Shown piece after piece: positions 18,157 to 26,723 of a stretch of DNA of 64,000 nucleotides. A program made the translations under genes and the position numbers. Origin of the DNA: Pseudomonas sp. DY-1 (lineage in GTDB: Bacteria; Pseudomonadota; Gammaproteobacteria; Pseudomonadales; Pseudomonadaceae); NCBI RefSeq assembly GCF_003626975.1, contig NZ_CP032616.1, forward strand, positions 3,658,001 through 3,722,000. Direction: 5' to 3'. Below the pieces are notes generated by a model. That model was given only the letters and a program-made list of their open reading frames with translations. It was not told the DNA's origin and did no database searches. Numbering within the stretch: position 1 is the first letter of the stretch; every line of letters starts with the position of its first letter.

Positions 18157-18780
18157 ATGAGTAACGTCCCAAGCAAGGCGATGGCGTCGGCAGGCGCCCG
18201 CGCCGTCGCCCTGAAAGACGCTCTCGTAGAGCGGGAGCTGGTACCCGAAGGCTATATCGAGAAGTTCACCGAGATCATGGAGAACGACTTCGACCCGGCC
18301 AACGGCGCGCGAGTCGTGGCGAGGGCCTGGGTAGATCCCGCCTATCGCGAACTGCTGCTGCACGACGGTACCGCAGCCTGCGACCAGTTCGGCTACACCG
18401 GCGTGCAGGGCGAGTACATCGTCGCGCTGGAAAACACGCCGACGCTGCAGAACGTCATTGTCTGCACCCTGTGTTCCTGCACCGCCTGGCCGGTCCTCGG
18501 CCTTCCGCCGGATTGGTACAAGAGCTTCGAGTACCGCGCGCGGGTTGTGCGGGAGTCGCGCACGGTCCTCCGTGAAATGGGCCTCGACCTGCCGCAGGAG
18601 GTCGAGATCCGGGTCTGGGATACCACCGCCGAAACGCGCTACATGGTCCTGCCATTCCGGCCGGAGGGCACAGAAGGATGGACGGAGCAAGAACTGGCCT
18701 CGCTCGTCACCAAGGACGTGCTGATCGGCATCGCCCGACCTGAAGTTCCAGTAAACGGCAGTCGCACGAGCCAAGGGTGA
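18157..18780 (+). CDS. nthA: Nitrile hydratase alpha subunit
   Basis: Metal-binding subunit of nitrile hydratase, which hydrates nitriles to amides, 207 aa. The metal site is C103-T-L-C106-S-C108; two of these cysteines are normally oxidised to sulfinic and sulfenic acids. Surrounding sequence (TAWPVLGLPPDWYKSFEYRA, TTAETRYMVLPFRPEGTEGW) is that of Fe-type enzymes, whereas Thr in the motif is the residue usual in Co-type enzymes (Fe-type normally CSLCSC). ATG 18157 follows AGAGGAG. It pairs with the beta subunit 44 bp downstream. Confidence 0.96.
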   Translation: MSNVPSKAMASAGARAVALKDALVERELVPEGYIEKFTEIMENDFDPANGARVVARAWVDPAYRELLLHDGTAACDQFGYTGVQGEYIVALENTPTLQNVIVCTLCSCTAWPVLGLPPDWYKSFEYRARVVRESRTVLREMGLDLPQEVEIRVWDTTAETRYMVLPFRPEGTEGWTEQELASLVTKDVLIGIARPEVPVNGSRTSQG

Positions 18781-18824
18781 CCCCCCGGCCACTACTCCCT
18801 TCATCTGCAGCGAGTGAATGAAAA

Positions 18825-19457
18825 ATGGATGGCATACATGACCTCGGCGGCGTCCAGGGCTTCGGCCGGGTACAGCACACCGCCAACTCACTGAGCTACA
18901 AGCCAGTGTTCCACGAAGACTGGGAAAACCTCGGCTACAGCCTGCTCTTCCTCGGCGCCGCGGAACTCGGCCTGTTCAATGTCGACGAGCTCCGCCATGC
19001 GATCGAACGCATGGAACCGCGCCAGTACCTGGCATCCAGCTACTACGACAGGATCATCGTCGGCGTGGCGTCCTTGTTCGTCGAAAAAGGTGTGCTCCAG
19101 CAGCAACGCCTCGAGGAACTGGCCGGTGGCGCATACCCGTTGGCCCTGCCCTTGGGTGCGGGACGTGACGCCAGGCCTCCCGCCACGCCGTTCCAGGTGG
19201 GCGACCAGGTGCTGGTGCGCGACGAGTTCGTCTCCGGGCATATCCGCATGCCCGGCTATGTCCGCGGGAAACGCGGCGTGGTGGTGCACCGTACTACCCA
19301 TGAATGGCCATTCCCCGACGCGGTCGGCCATGGCCGTTCGAGTCCGTCCGAACCCACCTACCACGTCCAGTTCACGACCCAGGAACTCTGGGGCGATGAA
19401 GCGGACGCGGGAACGGTGGTGGTCGACCTGTTCGGCGGCTATCTGCTCCTGGCCTGA
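18825..19457 (+). CDS. nthB: Nitrile hydratase beta subunit
   Basis: A 210-aa subunit forming the active-site cavity with alpha. It starts MDGIHDLGGVQGFGRVQHTA and contains the conserved GHIRMPGYVRGKRGVV (Arg contacting the modified cysteines of alpha) and the C-terminal VVDLFGGYLL. It aligns without gaps of note to Fe-type beta subunits such as the Rhodococcus N-771 enzyme. A terminator-like hairpin follows 14 bp after its stop. No metallochaperone/activator gene (P47K/nhpC type or P14K type) follows, unlike most clusters. Confidence 0.95.
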   Translation: MDGIHDLGGVQGFGRVQHTANSLSYKPVFHEDWENLGYSLLFLGAAELGLFNVDELRHAIERMEPRQYLASSYYDRIIVGVASLFVEKGVLQQQRLEELAGGAYPLALPLGAGRDARPPATPFQVGDQVLVRDEFVSGHIRMPGYVRGKRGVVVHRTTHEWPFPDAVGHGRSSPSEPTYHVQFTTQELWGDEADAGTVVVDLFGGYLLLA

Positions 19458-19470
19458 CGAACAGCTTTGC

Positions 19471-19530
19471 GGTGCGACGAGACAGGCAATAGGCGCGCAA
19501 CCCCTGTGCGTCGCTCGTCGCACCTTTTTT
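19471..19530 (+). terminator. Terminator or attenuator between nitrile hydratase and amidase
   Basis: An 11-bp perfect stem, GGTGCGACGAG (19471-19481) with CTCGTCGCACC (19514-19524), is followed by six Ts. The 32-nt loop may fold further. It lies inside the operon, 28 bp before the amidase start, so it would lower transcription of amidase and acyl-CoA synthetase relative to the hydratase, or serve as an attenuator. Confidence 0.7.
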
Positions 19531-19557
19531 CCGCACAGAATTCCGCGAGGACGCAGC

Positions 19558-21075
19558 ATGTCCATTCTCAGACCCAGCAATGACCAACTCGGTGAAATCG
19601 CCGCCTCCCTCGGTATCACCCTGAGTGCTTCGCAGATCGAGGATTACCAGGTAGCCCTACAAGGCAACTTCGACGCGTATGACCAGCTCGACGCCCTGCC
19701 GGACTTTCTTCCCGAAGTCCGCTACCCACGGCATGGCGTTCAAGTGCCGGGCACCGAAGAAAACCGCTATGGCGCCTGGCAATGCAAATCGGAAATCCGT
19801 GGCGCGGCCAATGGCCCCTTGGCGGGCAAGCGCGTTGCGATCAAGGACAACATCGGCGTTGCCGGGCTCCCCATGCTCAATGGGACCTTCACCCTCGATG
19901 GCTATCTGCCCGAAGTCGACGCCACGGTCGTCACCCGCCTGCTGGACGCCGGCGCGACCATCGCCGGCAAGGCGGTCTGCGAAGCGCTGTGCTTCTCGGG
20001 CGGTTCCCACACCGCGGCCAGTGGCCCGGTGCACAATCCACATCGCCATGGCTACTCCGCGGGAGGTTCCTCGTCGGGCAGCGCGGCGCTCGTCGCCGCA
20101 GGAGAAGTCGACCTGGCTGTCGGCAGTGACCAGGGCGGCTCGGTTCGCATTCCGTCCTCGTTCTGCGGCGTGTACGGCATGAAGCCAACCCATGGGTTGG
20201 TGCCCTATACCGGCGCAATGCCCATCGAAACGACCCTCGACCACCTGGGACCGATTACCGCCGGCGTCCGAGATAATGCACTGATGCTGGAGGTACTGGC
20301 CGGCGCCGACGGCCTCGACCCCCGCCAGTCGAATGCGACACAGGCGGGCGGTTACGTCGAGGCGCTGTCGCGCGGCGTCGCCGGAATGCGAATCGGAGTT
20401 CTCAAGGAAGGCTTCGGCCTGGCCAACTCGGAAGCGGTCGTGGACCAGGCGGTGCTGGAGGCCAGTGCGGTATTCCGTGCCCTCGGCGCGACGGTCGAAG
20501 AGGTATCACTTCCAATGCACGCCCTCGGTCCAGTCATCTGGCTGGGCATTGCAGCCGAAGGCGCCACCCAGCAAATGATGAAAGGCAACAGCCATGGCTT
20601 CAATTGGAGCGGCCTCTACCTGACCGGCATGATGGAGCACCATGCGCGCTGGCGCGGGCAGGCGGACAGTCTCCCGGACACGGTCAAGACTACGATGATC
20701 CTGGGCGAGTATCTCAGCCGCCAGTACCACGGCCGCTACTACGGCAAGGCACAGAATCTCGCCCGGCAACTGCGCCAGGCTTACGACGGCCTGTTCGAAC
20801 ACTGCGACCTGCTGCTGATGCCCACGCTGCCGATCAGGGCGACTCCGCTGCCGGGCCCGGATGCCGCACTGCCGGACTACCTGGGCCGCGCCTTCGAGAT
20901 GCTCGGCAACACTTGTGGCTTGGATGTGTCCGGGCATCCGGCGATGTCGATTCCGTGCGCGATCCGCGATGGCCTGCCGATCGGCCTGCAACTGGTGGGC
21001 AAGCACTTCAGCGAAGCCGACATCTACCGTGCGGCCCATGCGTTCGAGCAATCCACCGACTGGCGAACCCGCTGA
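19558..21075 (+). CDS. Amidase signature family amidase
   Basis: Hydrolyses the amide made by nitrile hydratase to acid and ammonia. It is 505 aa. The Ser-cisSer-Lys triad is visible as Lys96 (VAIKDN), Ser171 in the Gly/Ser-rich GGSSSGSA segment and nucleophile Ser195 (GSDQGGSVRIPSS), the same numbering as in the amidase of Rhodococcus N-771. ATG 19558 follows GAGGA. A longer frame entering from 18979 is an overlap artefact inside nthB. It follows nthB rather than preceding nthA as in many rhodococcal and P. chlororaphis clusters. Confidence 0.94.
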   Translation: MSILRPSNDQLGEIAASLGITLSASQIEDYQVALQGNFDAYDQLDALPDFLPEVRYPRHGVQVPGTEENRYGAWQCKSEIRGAANGPLAGKRVAIKDNIGVAGLPMLNGTFTLDGYLPEVDATVVTRLLDAGATIAGKAVCEALCFSGGSHTAASGPVHNPHRHGYSAGGSSSGSAALVAAGEVDLAVGSDQGGSVRIPSSFCGVYGMKPTHGLVPYTGAMPIETTLDHLGPITAGVRDNALMLEVLAGADGLDPRQSNATQAGGYVEALSRGVAGMRIGVLKEGFGLANSEAVVDQAVLEASAVFRALGATVEEVSLPMHALGPVIWLGIAAEGATQQMMKGNSHGFNWSGLYLTGMMEHHARWRGQADSLPDTVKTTMILGEYLSRQYHGRYYGKAQNLARQLRQAYDGLFEHCDLLLMPTLPIRATPLPGPDAALPDYLGRAFEMLGNTCGLDVSGHPAMSIPCAIRDGLPIGLQLVGKHFSEADIYRAAHAFEQSTDWRTR

Positions 21076-21190
21076 GCCAGGAGCAACGCCAGGCCGGTAA
21101 CAACTCATCCCTAGCCACTCAGCGTCCCCCCATCCGGGGTTCGTCATCAGGTGAGCACTCGGTTTCGCCGACCGAGGCTGGAGATCGCGA

Positions 21191-22495
21191 ATGTTTTTCT
21201 TCAATGCCTTCAAGGTCAGGGGGCTTCTGATCACCCTTGCGCAATGGCTGGAATCGCCTGAGCAGACTCCAGCGCCAGCCGTGGATTCAGCTCCGGCACT
21301 GGTGCACCGCGTTGCAACGGGCGTGGCCCTGCGCCTGGATGAGCTCAGGCGCCTCAAGGACGACTGCAGAGACCTCCAGCAGGGCGCGCGCATCCGGGAT
21401 GCCGAACTGGAATGCGCAAATGCAGAGCTGCAACGCCTGAGTTCACGCTTCGAGCTGATTTGCCAGAGTGCAAGGGACGGCCTCTGGGAAATGGACATAC
21501 CGGCCCATGGCCTGCTTGAACCCGGCAATCCCGTCTGGTGGTCGAACCAGATGCGTTCGCTGCTGGGGTATCAGGACCAGACGGACTACCCCGACCGCCT
21601 GGGCAGCTGGACCAACCAGCTGCACCCTCAGGACCGACAGCGCACGCTGGATGCCTTCGCCGACTACATCAACGGCCAGGCGGCCTATCAGGCGGAGTTT
21701 CGCCTCGCCACCAAGGCCGGAGAGTATCGATGGTTTGAGGTGCGCGCAGTGGCGCTGCGTGACAAGCACGGACATGCCGTGCGGATTGCCGGCTCATTCC
21801 GGGAAACGCACGACCTGAAGCTGCGCGAACTGGAGCGGGAGGTCATTGATATCCGCTTTGAAATATCTTGAGAAATGCTCAATGACGGCCTCTGGGATCT
21901 GCAAGTCGTCGCAGGAGACCCGACCAATCCGAACAACGCCATCTGGTGGTCCAGCCAGTTTCGGCGACTCCTCGGCTTTGAAACCGCCGAGGAATTCCCC
22001 GACATCTTCGAGAGCTGGTCGTCCCGCCTTCACCCGGAGGACAGGCAACGCAGTCTGGAGGCCTTTCTGGCGCATATCAGTGACCGCACAGGCAAGACCG
22101 CGTTCGACATCACCTATCGGCTCAAGCGGAAATCGGGCGACTACCACTGGTTCCGCGCCCGCGGACAGACCAGGAGAACGGCAGACGGCACGCCACTCAG
22201 GGTGGTAGGCGCGTTGACCGACATCCATGCCAGCTACGAGGAACATGAACTGCGCAAGACCCAGGAGCAGCAACACAAACTGATCCAGGAGAATCTTGCG
22301 AGGCTGACCAGCATCGTCGCGACCATCCAGGGCATCGCCAACCAGACCAACCTTCTGGCATTGAACGCGGCCATCGAGGCCGCACGGGCCGGCGATGCAG
22401 GGCGTGGATTCGCGGTTGTTGCCGATGAAGTGAGAAAGCTTGCGACGCGCACCACCGAAGCCACGCAACAGGCTGCTGAAATGATTGCGGGCTGA
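21191..22495 (+). pseudogene. Two-PAS chemoreceptor, interrupted by an in-frame TGA
   Basis: The first frame (226 codons) carries a coiled-coil start and a PAS domain (SARDGLWEMDIP ... WWSNQMRSLLGYQ ... HPQDRQRTLDAF). TGA at 21869-21871 follows RFEIS. The same frame then continues [12 protein letters not shown] with a second PAS and a methyl-accepting signalling tip ([36 protein letters not shown]). There is no membrane segment, so the parent was a soluble receptor. The single stop makes a full-length product unlikely without readthrough. The second part could start internally but lacks a good ribosome site. Its place between amidase and acyl-CoA synthetase suggests taxis towards the pathway substrate. 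Confidence 0.8.
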
Positions 22496-22565
22496 CGATC
22501 ATAGCGCCTCTTCACAGGCCTGAAGCCCGGCTATCGGCGCCATACAAAGACAAGAAGGGAAAGCC

Positions 22566-24260
22566 ATGAATCACCAGAGCTACACCCGGGGGCGTCAGGA
22601 CAAGGACCTGCTCGCCATGACCATAGGCGCGGCATTCGATGCCACCGTTGCCCAGTTCCCCGAGCGCGAGGCGCTGGTAGTCAGGCATCAGGGCCTGCGC
22701 TACAGCTGGAAGGAATTAGCCGAGGCAGTGGATCGCCACGCCCGCGCCTTGCTCGCCCTGGGCCTGAACAGTGGCGACCGCGTCGGCATCTGGGCGCCCA
22801 ACTGCGCCGAGTGGTGCATCACCCAGTTCGCCAGCGCCAAGATCGGCGCCATCCTGGTCAACATCAACCCGGCCTACCGCAGCAGCGAACTGGAGTACGC
22901 GCTCAAGCAATCCGGCTGCCGCTGGGTGATCTGCGCCGACGCCTTCAAGACGTCCGACTACCACGCCATGTTCCTCGGCCTGGTGCCCGAACTGGCCGGC
23001 GCCGAACCGGGCAGCCTGAATTGCGAGCGCCTGTCGGAACTGCGCGGTGTGGTCAGCCTGTCTGCCAATCCGCCGGCGGGATTCCTGCCCTGGGCCACCC
23101 TGCAGCAGAAGGCAGGGGAGGTGAGTGGCGAGGCCCTGGCCGAGCGCCAGGCCGGCCTGCAGTTCGACGACCCCATCAACATCCAGTACACCTCCGGCAC
23201 CACCGGCTTCCCGAAAGGCGCCACCCTCAGCCACTACAACATCCTCAACAACGGCTACATGGTCGGCGAGAGCCTCGGCCTCACCGAGCAGGATCGCCTG
23301 GTGATCCCGGTGCCGCTCTACCACTGCTTCGGCATGGTGATGGGCAACCTGGGCTGCATGACCCATGGCGCCACCATGATCTATCCAGGCGACGCCTTCG
23401 ACCCGCTGACCACCCTGCGCGCCGTGGCCGAGGAAAAAGCCACCGCCCTCTATGGCGTGCCCACCATGTTCATCGCCGAACTGGACCACCCGCAGCGCGG
23501 CGAGTTCGACCTGTCCAGCCTGCGCACCGGGATCATGGCCGGCGCCACCTGCCCGATCGAGGTGATGCGCCGGGTGATCAACGAGATGCACATGAATGAA
23601 GTGCAGATCGCCTACGGTATGACCGAGACCAGTCCGGTGTCGCTGCAGACCGGTCCGGACGACGAACTGGATCTGCGGGTTACCACCGTCGGCCGCACCC
23701 AGCCGCACCTGGAAAGCAAGATTGTCGACGCCGAGGGCCGAATCGTCCCGCGCGGCACCATTGGCGAACTCTGCACCCGTGGCTACAGCGTAATGCTGGG
23801 CTACTGGAACAACCCGCAGGCCACCACCGACGCCATCGACCCGGGCCGCTGGATGCACACCGGCGACCTCGCCTCCATGGACGAGAACGGCTACGTCTGC
23901 ATCGTCGGTCGCAGCAAGGACATGATCATTCGCGGCGGCGAGAACATTTACCCGCGCGAGCTGGAAGAGTTCTTCTTCACCCACCCGGCGGTGGCCGACG
24001 TGCAGGTGATCGGCATCCCCTGCAGCAAGTACGGCGAGGAACTCGTCGCCTGGATCAAGTTCCATCCCGGCCACAGCGCCACCGAAGAGGAACTGCGCGC
24101 CTGGGCCAAGGAACGCATCGCCCACTTCAAGGTGCCGCGCTTCTTCCGCTTCGTGGACGCCTTCCCGATGACGGTGACCGGCAAGATCCAGAAATTCCGC
24201 ATGCGCGAGATCAGCATCGAGGAACTGACCCCGCCCAAGGATGACAAGGTGACGGCGTGA
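22566..24260 (+). CDS. Acyl-CoA synthetase (AMP-forming, medium/short-chain)
   Basis: Activates the carboxylic acid from the amidase to its CoA thioester via an acyl-adenylate, 564 aa. Adenylate-forming motifs are complete: [18 protein letters not shown] (P-loop-like A3), YGMTETSP (A5), [17 protein letters not shown] (A7), [20 protein letters not shown] (A8) and the catalytic Lys region [15 protein letters not shown] (A10). P. chlororaphis B23 has an acyl-CoA synthetase gene in the same cluster. This closes the chain aldoxime, nitrile, amide, acid, acyl-CoA. ATG 22566 follows AGGGAAAG. Confidence 0.93.
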   Translation: MNHQSYTRGRQDKDLLAMTIGAAFDATVAQFPEREALVVRHQGLRYSWKELAEAVDRHARALLALGLNSGDRVGIWAPNCAEWCITQFASAKIGAILVNINPAYRSSELEYALKQSGCRWVICADAFKTSDYHAMFLGLVPELAGAEPGSLNCERLSELRGVVSLSANPPAGFLPWATLQQKAGEVSGEALAERQAGLQFDDPINIQYTSGTTGFPKGATLSHYNILNNGYMVGESLGLTEQDRLVIPVPLYHCFGMVMGNLGCMTHGATMIYPGDAFDPLTTLRAVAEEKATALYGVPTMFIAELDHPQRGEFDLSSLRTGIMAGATCPIEVMRRVINEMHMNEVQIAYGMTETSPVSLQTGPDDELDLRVTTVGRTQPHLESKIVDAEGRIVPRGTIGELCTRGYSVMLGYWNNPQATTDAIDPGRWMHTGDLASMDENGYVCIVGRSKDMIIRGGENIYPRELEEFFFTHPAVADVQVIGIPCSKYGEELVAWIKFHPGHSATEEELRAWAKERIAHFKVPRFFRFVDAFPMTVTGKIQKFRMREISIEELTPPKDDKVTA

Positions 24261-24370
24261 ACCCCAGGCGCATGAAGTTCGACGGCTTCTGCCTCATGAC
24301 CCGCGCGGCAGTGAAGGAGCCGACCGTGGGGGCGACCCTGATAACTCAGCTCTGCCTCTCAAGACCTGCA

Positions 24371-24949
24371 TCACTGCTGCTTGCGTTTGCGGAACTCGGT
24401 GACCTTATGCCGGTTGCCGCACAGCGCCATGCTGCACCAGCGGCGGCGATGGGACTTGGTGCGGTCGTAGAACCAGAGCACGCAGTCCGGGTGCTCGCAT
24501 TCGCGTACCAGATTGAAATCGCCCTCCACCAGCAGCTTCGCCGCCGCTTCGGCCAGCGGTGCCAAGTACTGCTCGGCGGTGGCAGTTGCCCACGCCTTCT
24601 CCAGTCGCAGTTCTCCACTTGCCGACCAGTCCAGCCGCAGGTGGCTGGGCGTCGCCAGGAAGCGATTGAGTACTTCGGGCGAGCCATGGCCGCCCGCCTT
24701 GCGTTGCTCCACCAGCCCGCGCACCGCTTCGCGCAGGGTTAGGGCTGCCTGCAGCAAATCGTCCCTGGCGAAGCGCGCTTCGGGCAGGTCCCAGCCAGTT
24801 CGCTCCAGCCAGGTCTCGACATCCTCATCGCTGCGCCAGAACTCCAGGGGAGCACCTTCCATCACAGCCCGGGTGTTGAGCATGTCCAGTACGTGATGGT
24901 CGGCCAGTACGAAGGGTTCGAGGGCAGTCGAGGAGGTGGTGGCGGTCAT
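24371..24949 (-). CDS. CGNR zinc-finger / ABATE-domain transcriptional regulator
   Basis: A 192-aa protein with an N-terminal ABATE-like stress-sensor region (LADHHVLDMLNTRA) and a C-terminal CGNR zinc finger: CEHPDC, then RRRWCSMALCGNRHKVTEFR, with two Cys pairs and the CGNR signature. Such proteins bind DNA. It is divergent from the alpha/beta hydrolase gene, and repeated GTAAC/GTTAC elements fill the shared promoter, so autoregulation and control of 25125-28775 are likely. ATG 24949 is chosen over an ATG 17 codons upstream because GGAG precedes it at proper distance and the added residues are not conserved. Confidence 0.85.
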   Translation of the reverse strand: MTATTSSTALEPFVLADHHVLDMLNTRAVMEGAPLEFWRSDEDVETWLERTGWDLPEARFARDDLLQAALTLREAVRGLVEQRKAGGHGSPEVLNRFLATPSHLRLDWSASGELRLEKAWATATAEQYLAPLAEAAAKLLVEGDFNLVRECEHPDCVLWFYDRTKSHRRRWCSMALCGNRHKVTEFRKRKQQ

Positions 24950-25124
24950 GATGACGCTCCGAAAGGTAAATGGCGAGATTGTAACCCTATAAGTAGACAA
25001 TTTGTAGTTACAAAGAACAGCATCTGTAACCCTATAAATCTAGTTGACAGGTTACAGGGCGGGTTCATACTCAGCACCTGATGTAACCATCAACTTTGTT
25101 TTTATCAGTTACGGAGCGCCCATC
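24950..25124. promoter_or_regulatory. Divergent promoter with repeated GTAAC operators
   Basis: Two direct copies of TGTAACCCTATAA start at 24980 and 25025. They form dyads TTGTAAC (24979-24985)/GTTACAA (25007-25013) and CTGTAACC (25024-25031)/GGTTACAG (25050-25057). Further GTAAC and GTTAC elements occur at about 25082 and 25108. A -35-like TTGACA (25044-25049) lies inside the second dyad, so a protein bound there would block rightward transcription. The likely binder is the CGNR protein (inference). Confidence 0.6.
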
Positions 25125-26012
25125 ATGACGTCGCCTATCGTGCATATCCCGGTTCGCCACCAGTTCGTCGAAGCCGACGGTGTCCGCGTCTTCTACCGGG
25201 AAGCCGGTAACCCGGCCGCGCCCACTTTGCTACTGGTGCACGGCTTTCCCAGCTCGTCCCACCAGTTCCGCGACCTGATTCCACTTTTGGCCGACAAGTT
25301 CCGCATCGTCGCGCCAGACCTGCCGGGGTTCGGTTTCACCGAGGTTCCCCCAGAACGCGAATACCGCTACAGCTTCGATGCCTTGGCCGTCACCCTCGGT
25401 GCCTTCGTCGAGAAGCTGGGCCTACAGCGCTACTCCCTCTATGTCTTCGACTACGGCGCGCCTACCGGCCTGCGCCTGGCCCTCGCTCAGCCCGAGCGGG
25501 TCACCGGGCTGATCTCGCAGAATGGCAATGCCTACCTGGAAGGCCTGGGCGATGCCTGGGAACCGATCCGCGCCTACTGGGCCGAACCGCACAATCACGA
25601 ACGCCGCAAGGTGGTGCACGATGCCGTGCTGCACCTGGAAGGCACCCGCTGGCAGTACGTGCATGGCGTGAAAGACTTGGCATTGGTGGCTCCCGAGTCG
25701 TACTACCTGGACGCGCTGCTGCTGGAGCGGCCGGGCAACAAGGACATCCAACTCGACCTGTTCCTCGACTACGCCAACAACCTGAAGCTCTATCCAGCGT
25801 TCCAGGCGTTCTTCCGCGATACCCGGCTGCCGACCCTGGTGATCTGGGGCGAGCACGATCCCTTCTTCATCCCGCCGGGTGCCGAGGCCTTCAAGCGCGA
25901 TAACCCCAACGCGGTGGTAGAGCTGCTGGATACCGGCCACTTTGCTCTGGAAACCCATGTCGGCCATATCGCTCAGCGGATTTGTGAGGTGCTGGGGAAT
26001 ATTCAGGGCTGA
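25125..26012 (+). CDS. Alpha/beta hydrolase (haloalkane dehalogenase/epoxide hydrolase-like)
   Basis: A 295-aa alpha/beta hydrolase. The oxyanion motif is HGFP (39-42). The nucleophile elbow is VFDYGAPTG with Asp109 instead of Ser, as in haloalkane dehalogenases and epoxide hydrolases. The acid is in WGEHDPFF and the catalytic His in DTGHFALE. A cap domain covers about 135-215. Substrate unknown. ATG 25125 follows CGGAG; the earlier in-frame ATG at 25044 lies within the operator region. First gene of a run with a GST and a flavin/iron-sulfur oxidoreductase, suggesting detoxification or xenobiotic breakdown. Confidence 0.88.
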   Translation: MTSPIVHIPVRHQFVEADGVRVFYREAGNPAAPTLLLVHGFPSSSHQFRDLIPLLADKFRIVAPDLPGFGFTEVPPEREYRYSFDALAVTLGAFVEKLGLQRYSLYVFDYGAPTGLRLALAQPERVTGLISQNGNAYLEGLGDAWEPIRAYWAEPHNHERRKVVHDAVLHLEGTRWQYVHGVKDLALVAPESYYLDALLLERPGNKDIQLDLFLDYANNLKLYPAFQAFFRDTRLPTLVIWGEHDPFFIPPGAEAFKRDNPNAVVELLDTGHFALETHVGHIAQRICEVLGNIQG

Positions 26013-26044
26013 TGTCTTCTTCAACTCTAACTGGAGCCGCCGCC

Positions 26045-26671
26045 ATGTCCCGTGCCATCAAGCTCTACCGTCACCCGCTGTCCGCCCACGCCCACCGCGT
26101 CGAGTTGCTGCTCTCGCTGCTGGGGCTTCCGACCGAGCTGGTCTTTGTAGACCTCGCCAAGGGCGCCCATAAGCACCCCGAGTTCCTCGCCCTCAACAGC
26201 TTCGGCCAGGTGCCGGTGATCGATGACGACGGCATCATCGTCAGCGACTCCAACGCCATCCTCGTCTACCTGGCGAAGAAGTACGGCAATGGCCGTTGGC
26301 TGCAAGAAGACCCGCTGGGCGAGGCCCGCGTGCAACGCTGGCTGTCGGTGGCCGCTGGCCAAGTCGCCTTTGGACCGGCTGCTGCGCGGCTGATCACCGT
26401 TTTTAGAGCTCGCTTTAATGTCGACGATGTCCTCACCCGCGCCCACGCCTTGTTTCGCGTAATGGATAGCGAGTTGGCCAGGATGCCCTTCCTCGCTGGC
26501 GACACCGCGACTATTGCCGACATCGCCAACTACACCTCCATCGCCCACGCGCCGGAGGGCAACGTGCCACTGGAGTACTACCACAATATTCGCGCCTGGC
26601 TGGCCCGTGTCGAGGCCCTGCCCGGGTTCGTGCCCATGCAGCGCACCGCTGTCGGCCTGCAGGCCGTCTGA
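26045..26671 (+). CDS. Glutathione S-transferase
   Basis: A 208-aa GST with an N-terminal thioredoxin-like domain ([20 protein letters not shown], then [17 protein letters not shown] and the glutathione-binding [15 protein letters not shown]) and an all-helical C-terminal domain ([20 protein letters not shown]). ATG 26045 (MSRAIKLY) follows GGAG, 32 bp after the hydrolase stop; a frame start at 26012 adds low-quality sequence. It likely conjugates or reduces an electrophilic product in the same pathway. Confidence 0.88.
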   Translation: MSRAIKLYRHPLSAHAHRVELLLSLLGLPTELVFVDLAKGAHKHPEFLALNSFGQVPVIDDDGIIVSDSNAILVYLAKKYGNGRWLQEDPLGEARVQRWLSVAAGQVAFGPAAARLITVFRARFNVDDVLTRAHALFRVMDSELARMPFLAGDTATIADIANYTSIAHAPEGNVPLEYYHNIRAWLARVEALPGFVPMQRTAVGLQAV

Positions 26672-26723
26672 ATCAGCCGCTCGCTGCCGGGCAGCCCGGC
26701 AGCCTTCCCGCGAGGCATCCGCG

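Noticed and set aside
21875..22495. Second chemoreceptor fragment as an independent gene
   Set aside because: It begins two codons after the TGA in the same frame and lacks a good ribosome site; it is the continuation of the interrupted gene.
22716..24125. 469-codon open frame antisense to the acyl-CoA synthetase
   Set aside because: Composition (Val/His/Gly/Ala-rich) and position are typical of reverse-strand shadows; the plus-strand gene has all adenylate-forming motifs.
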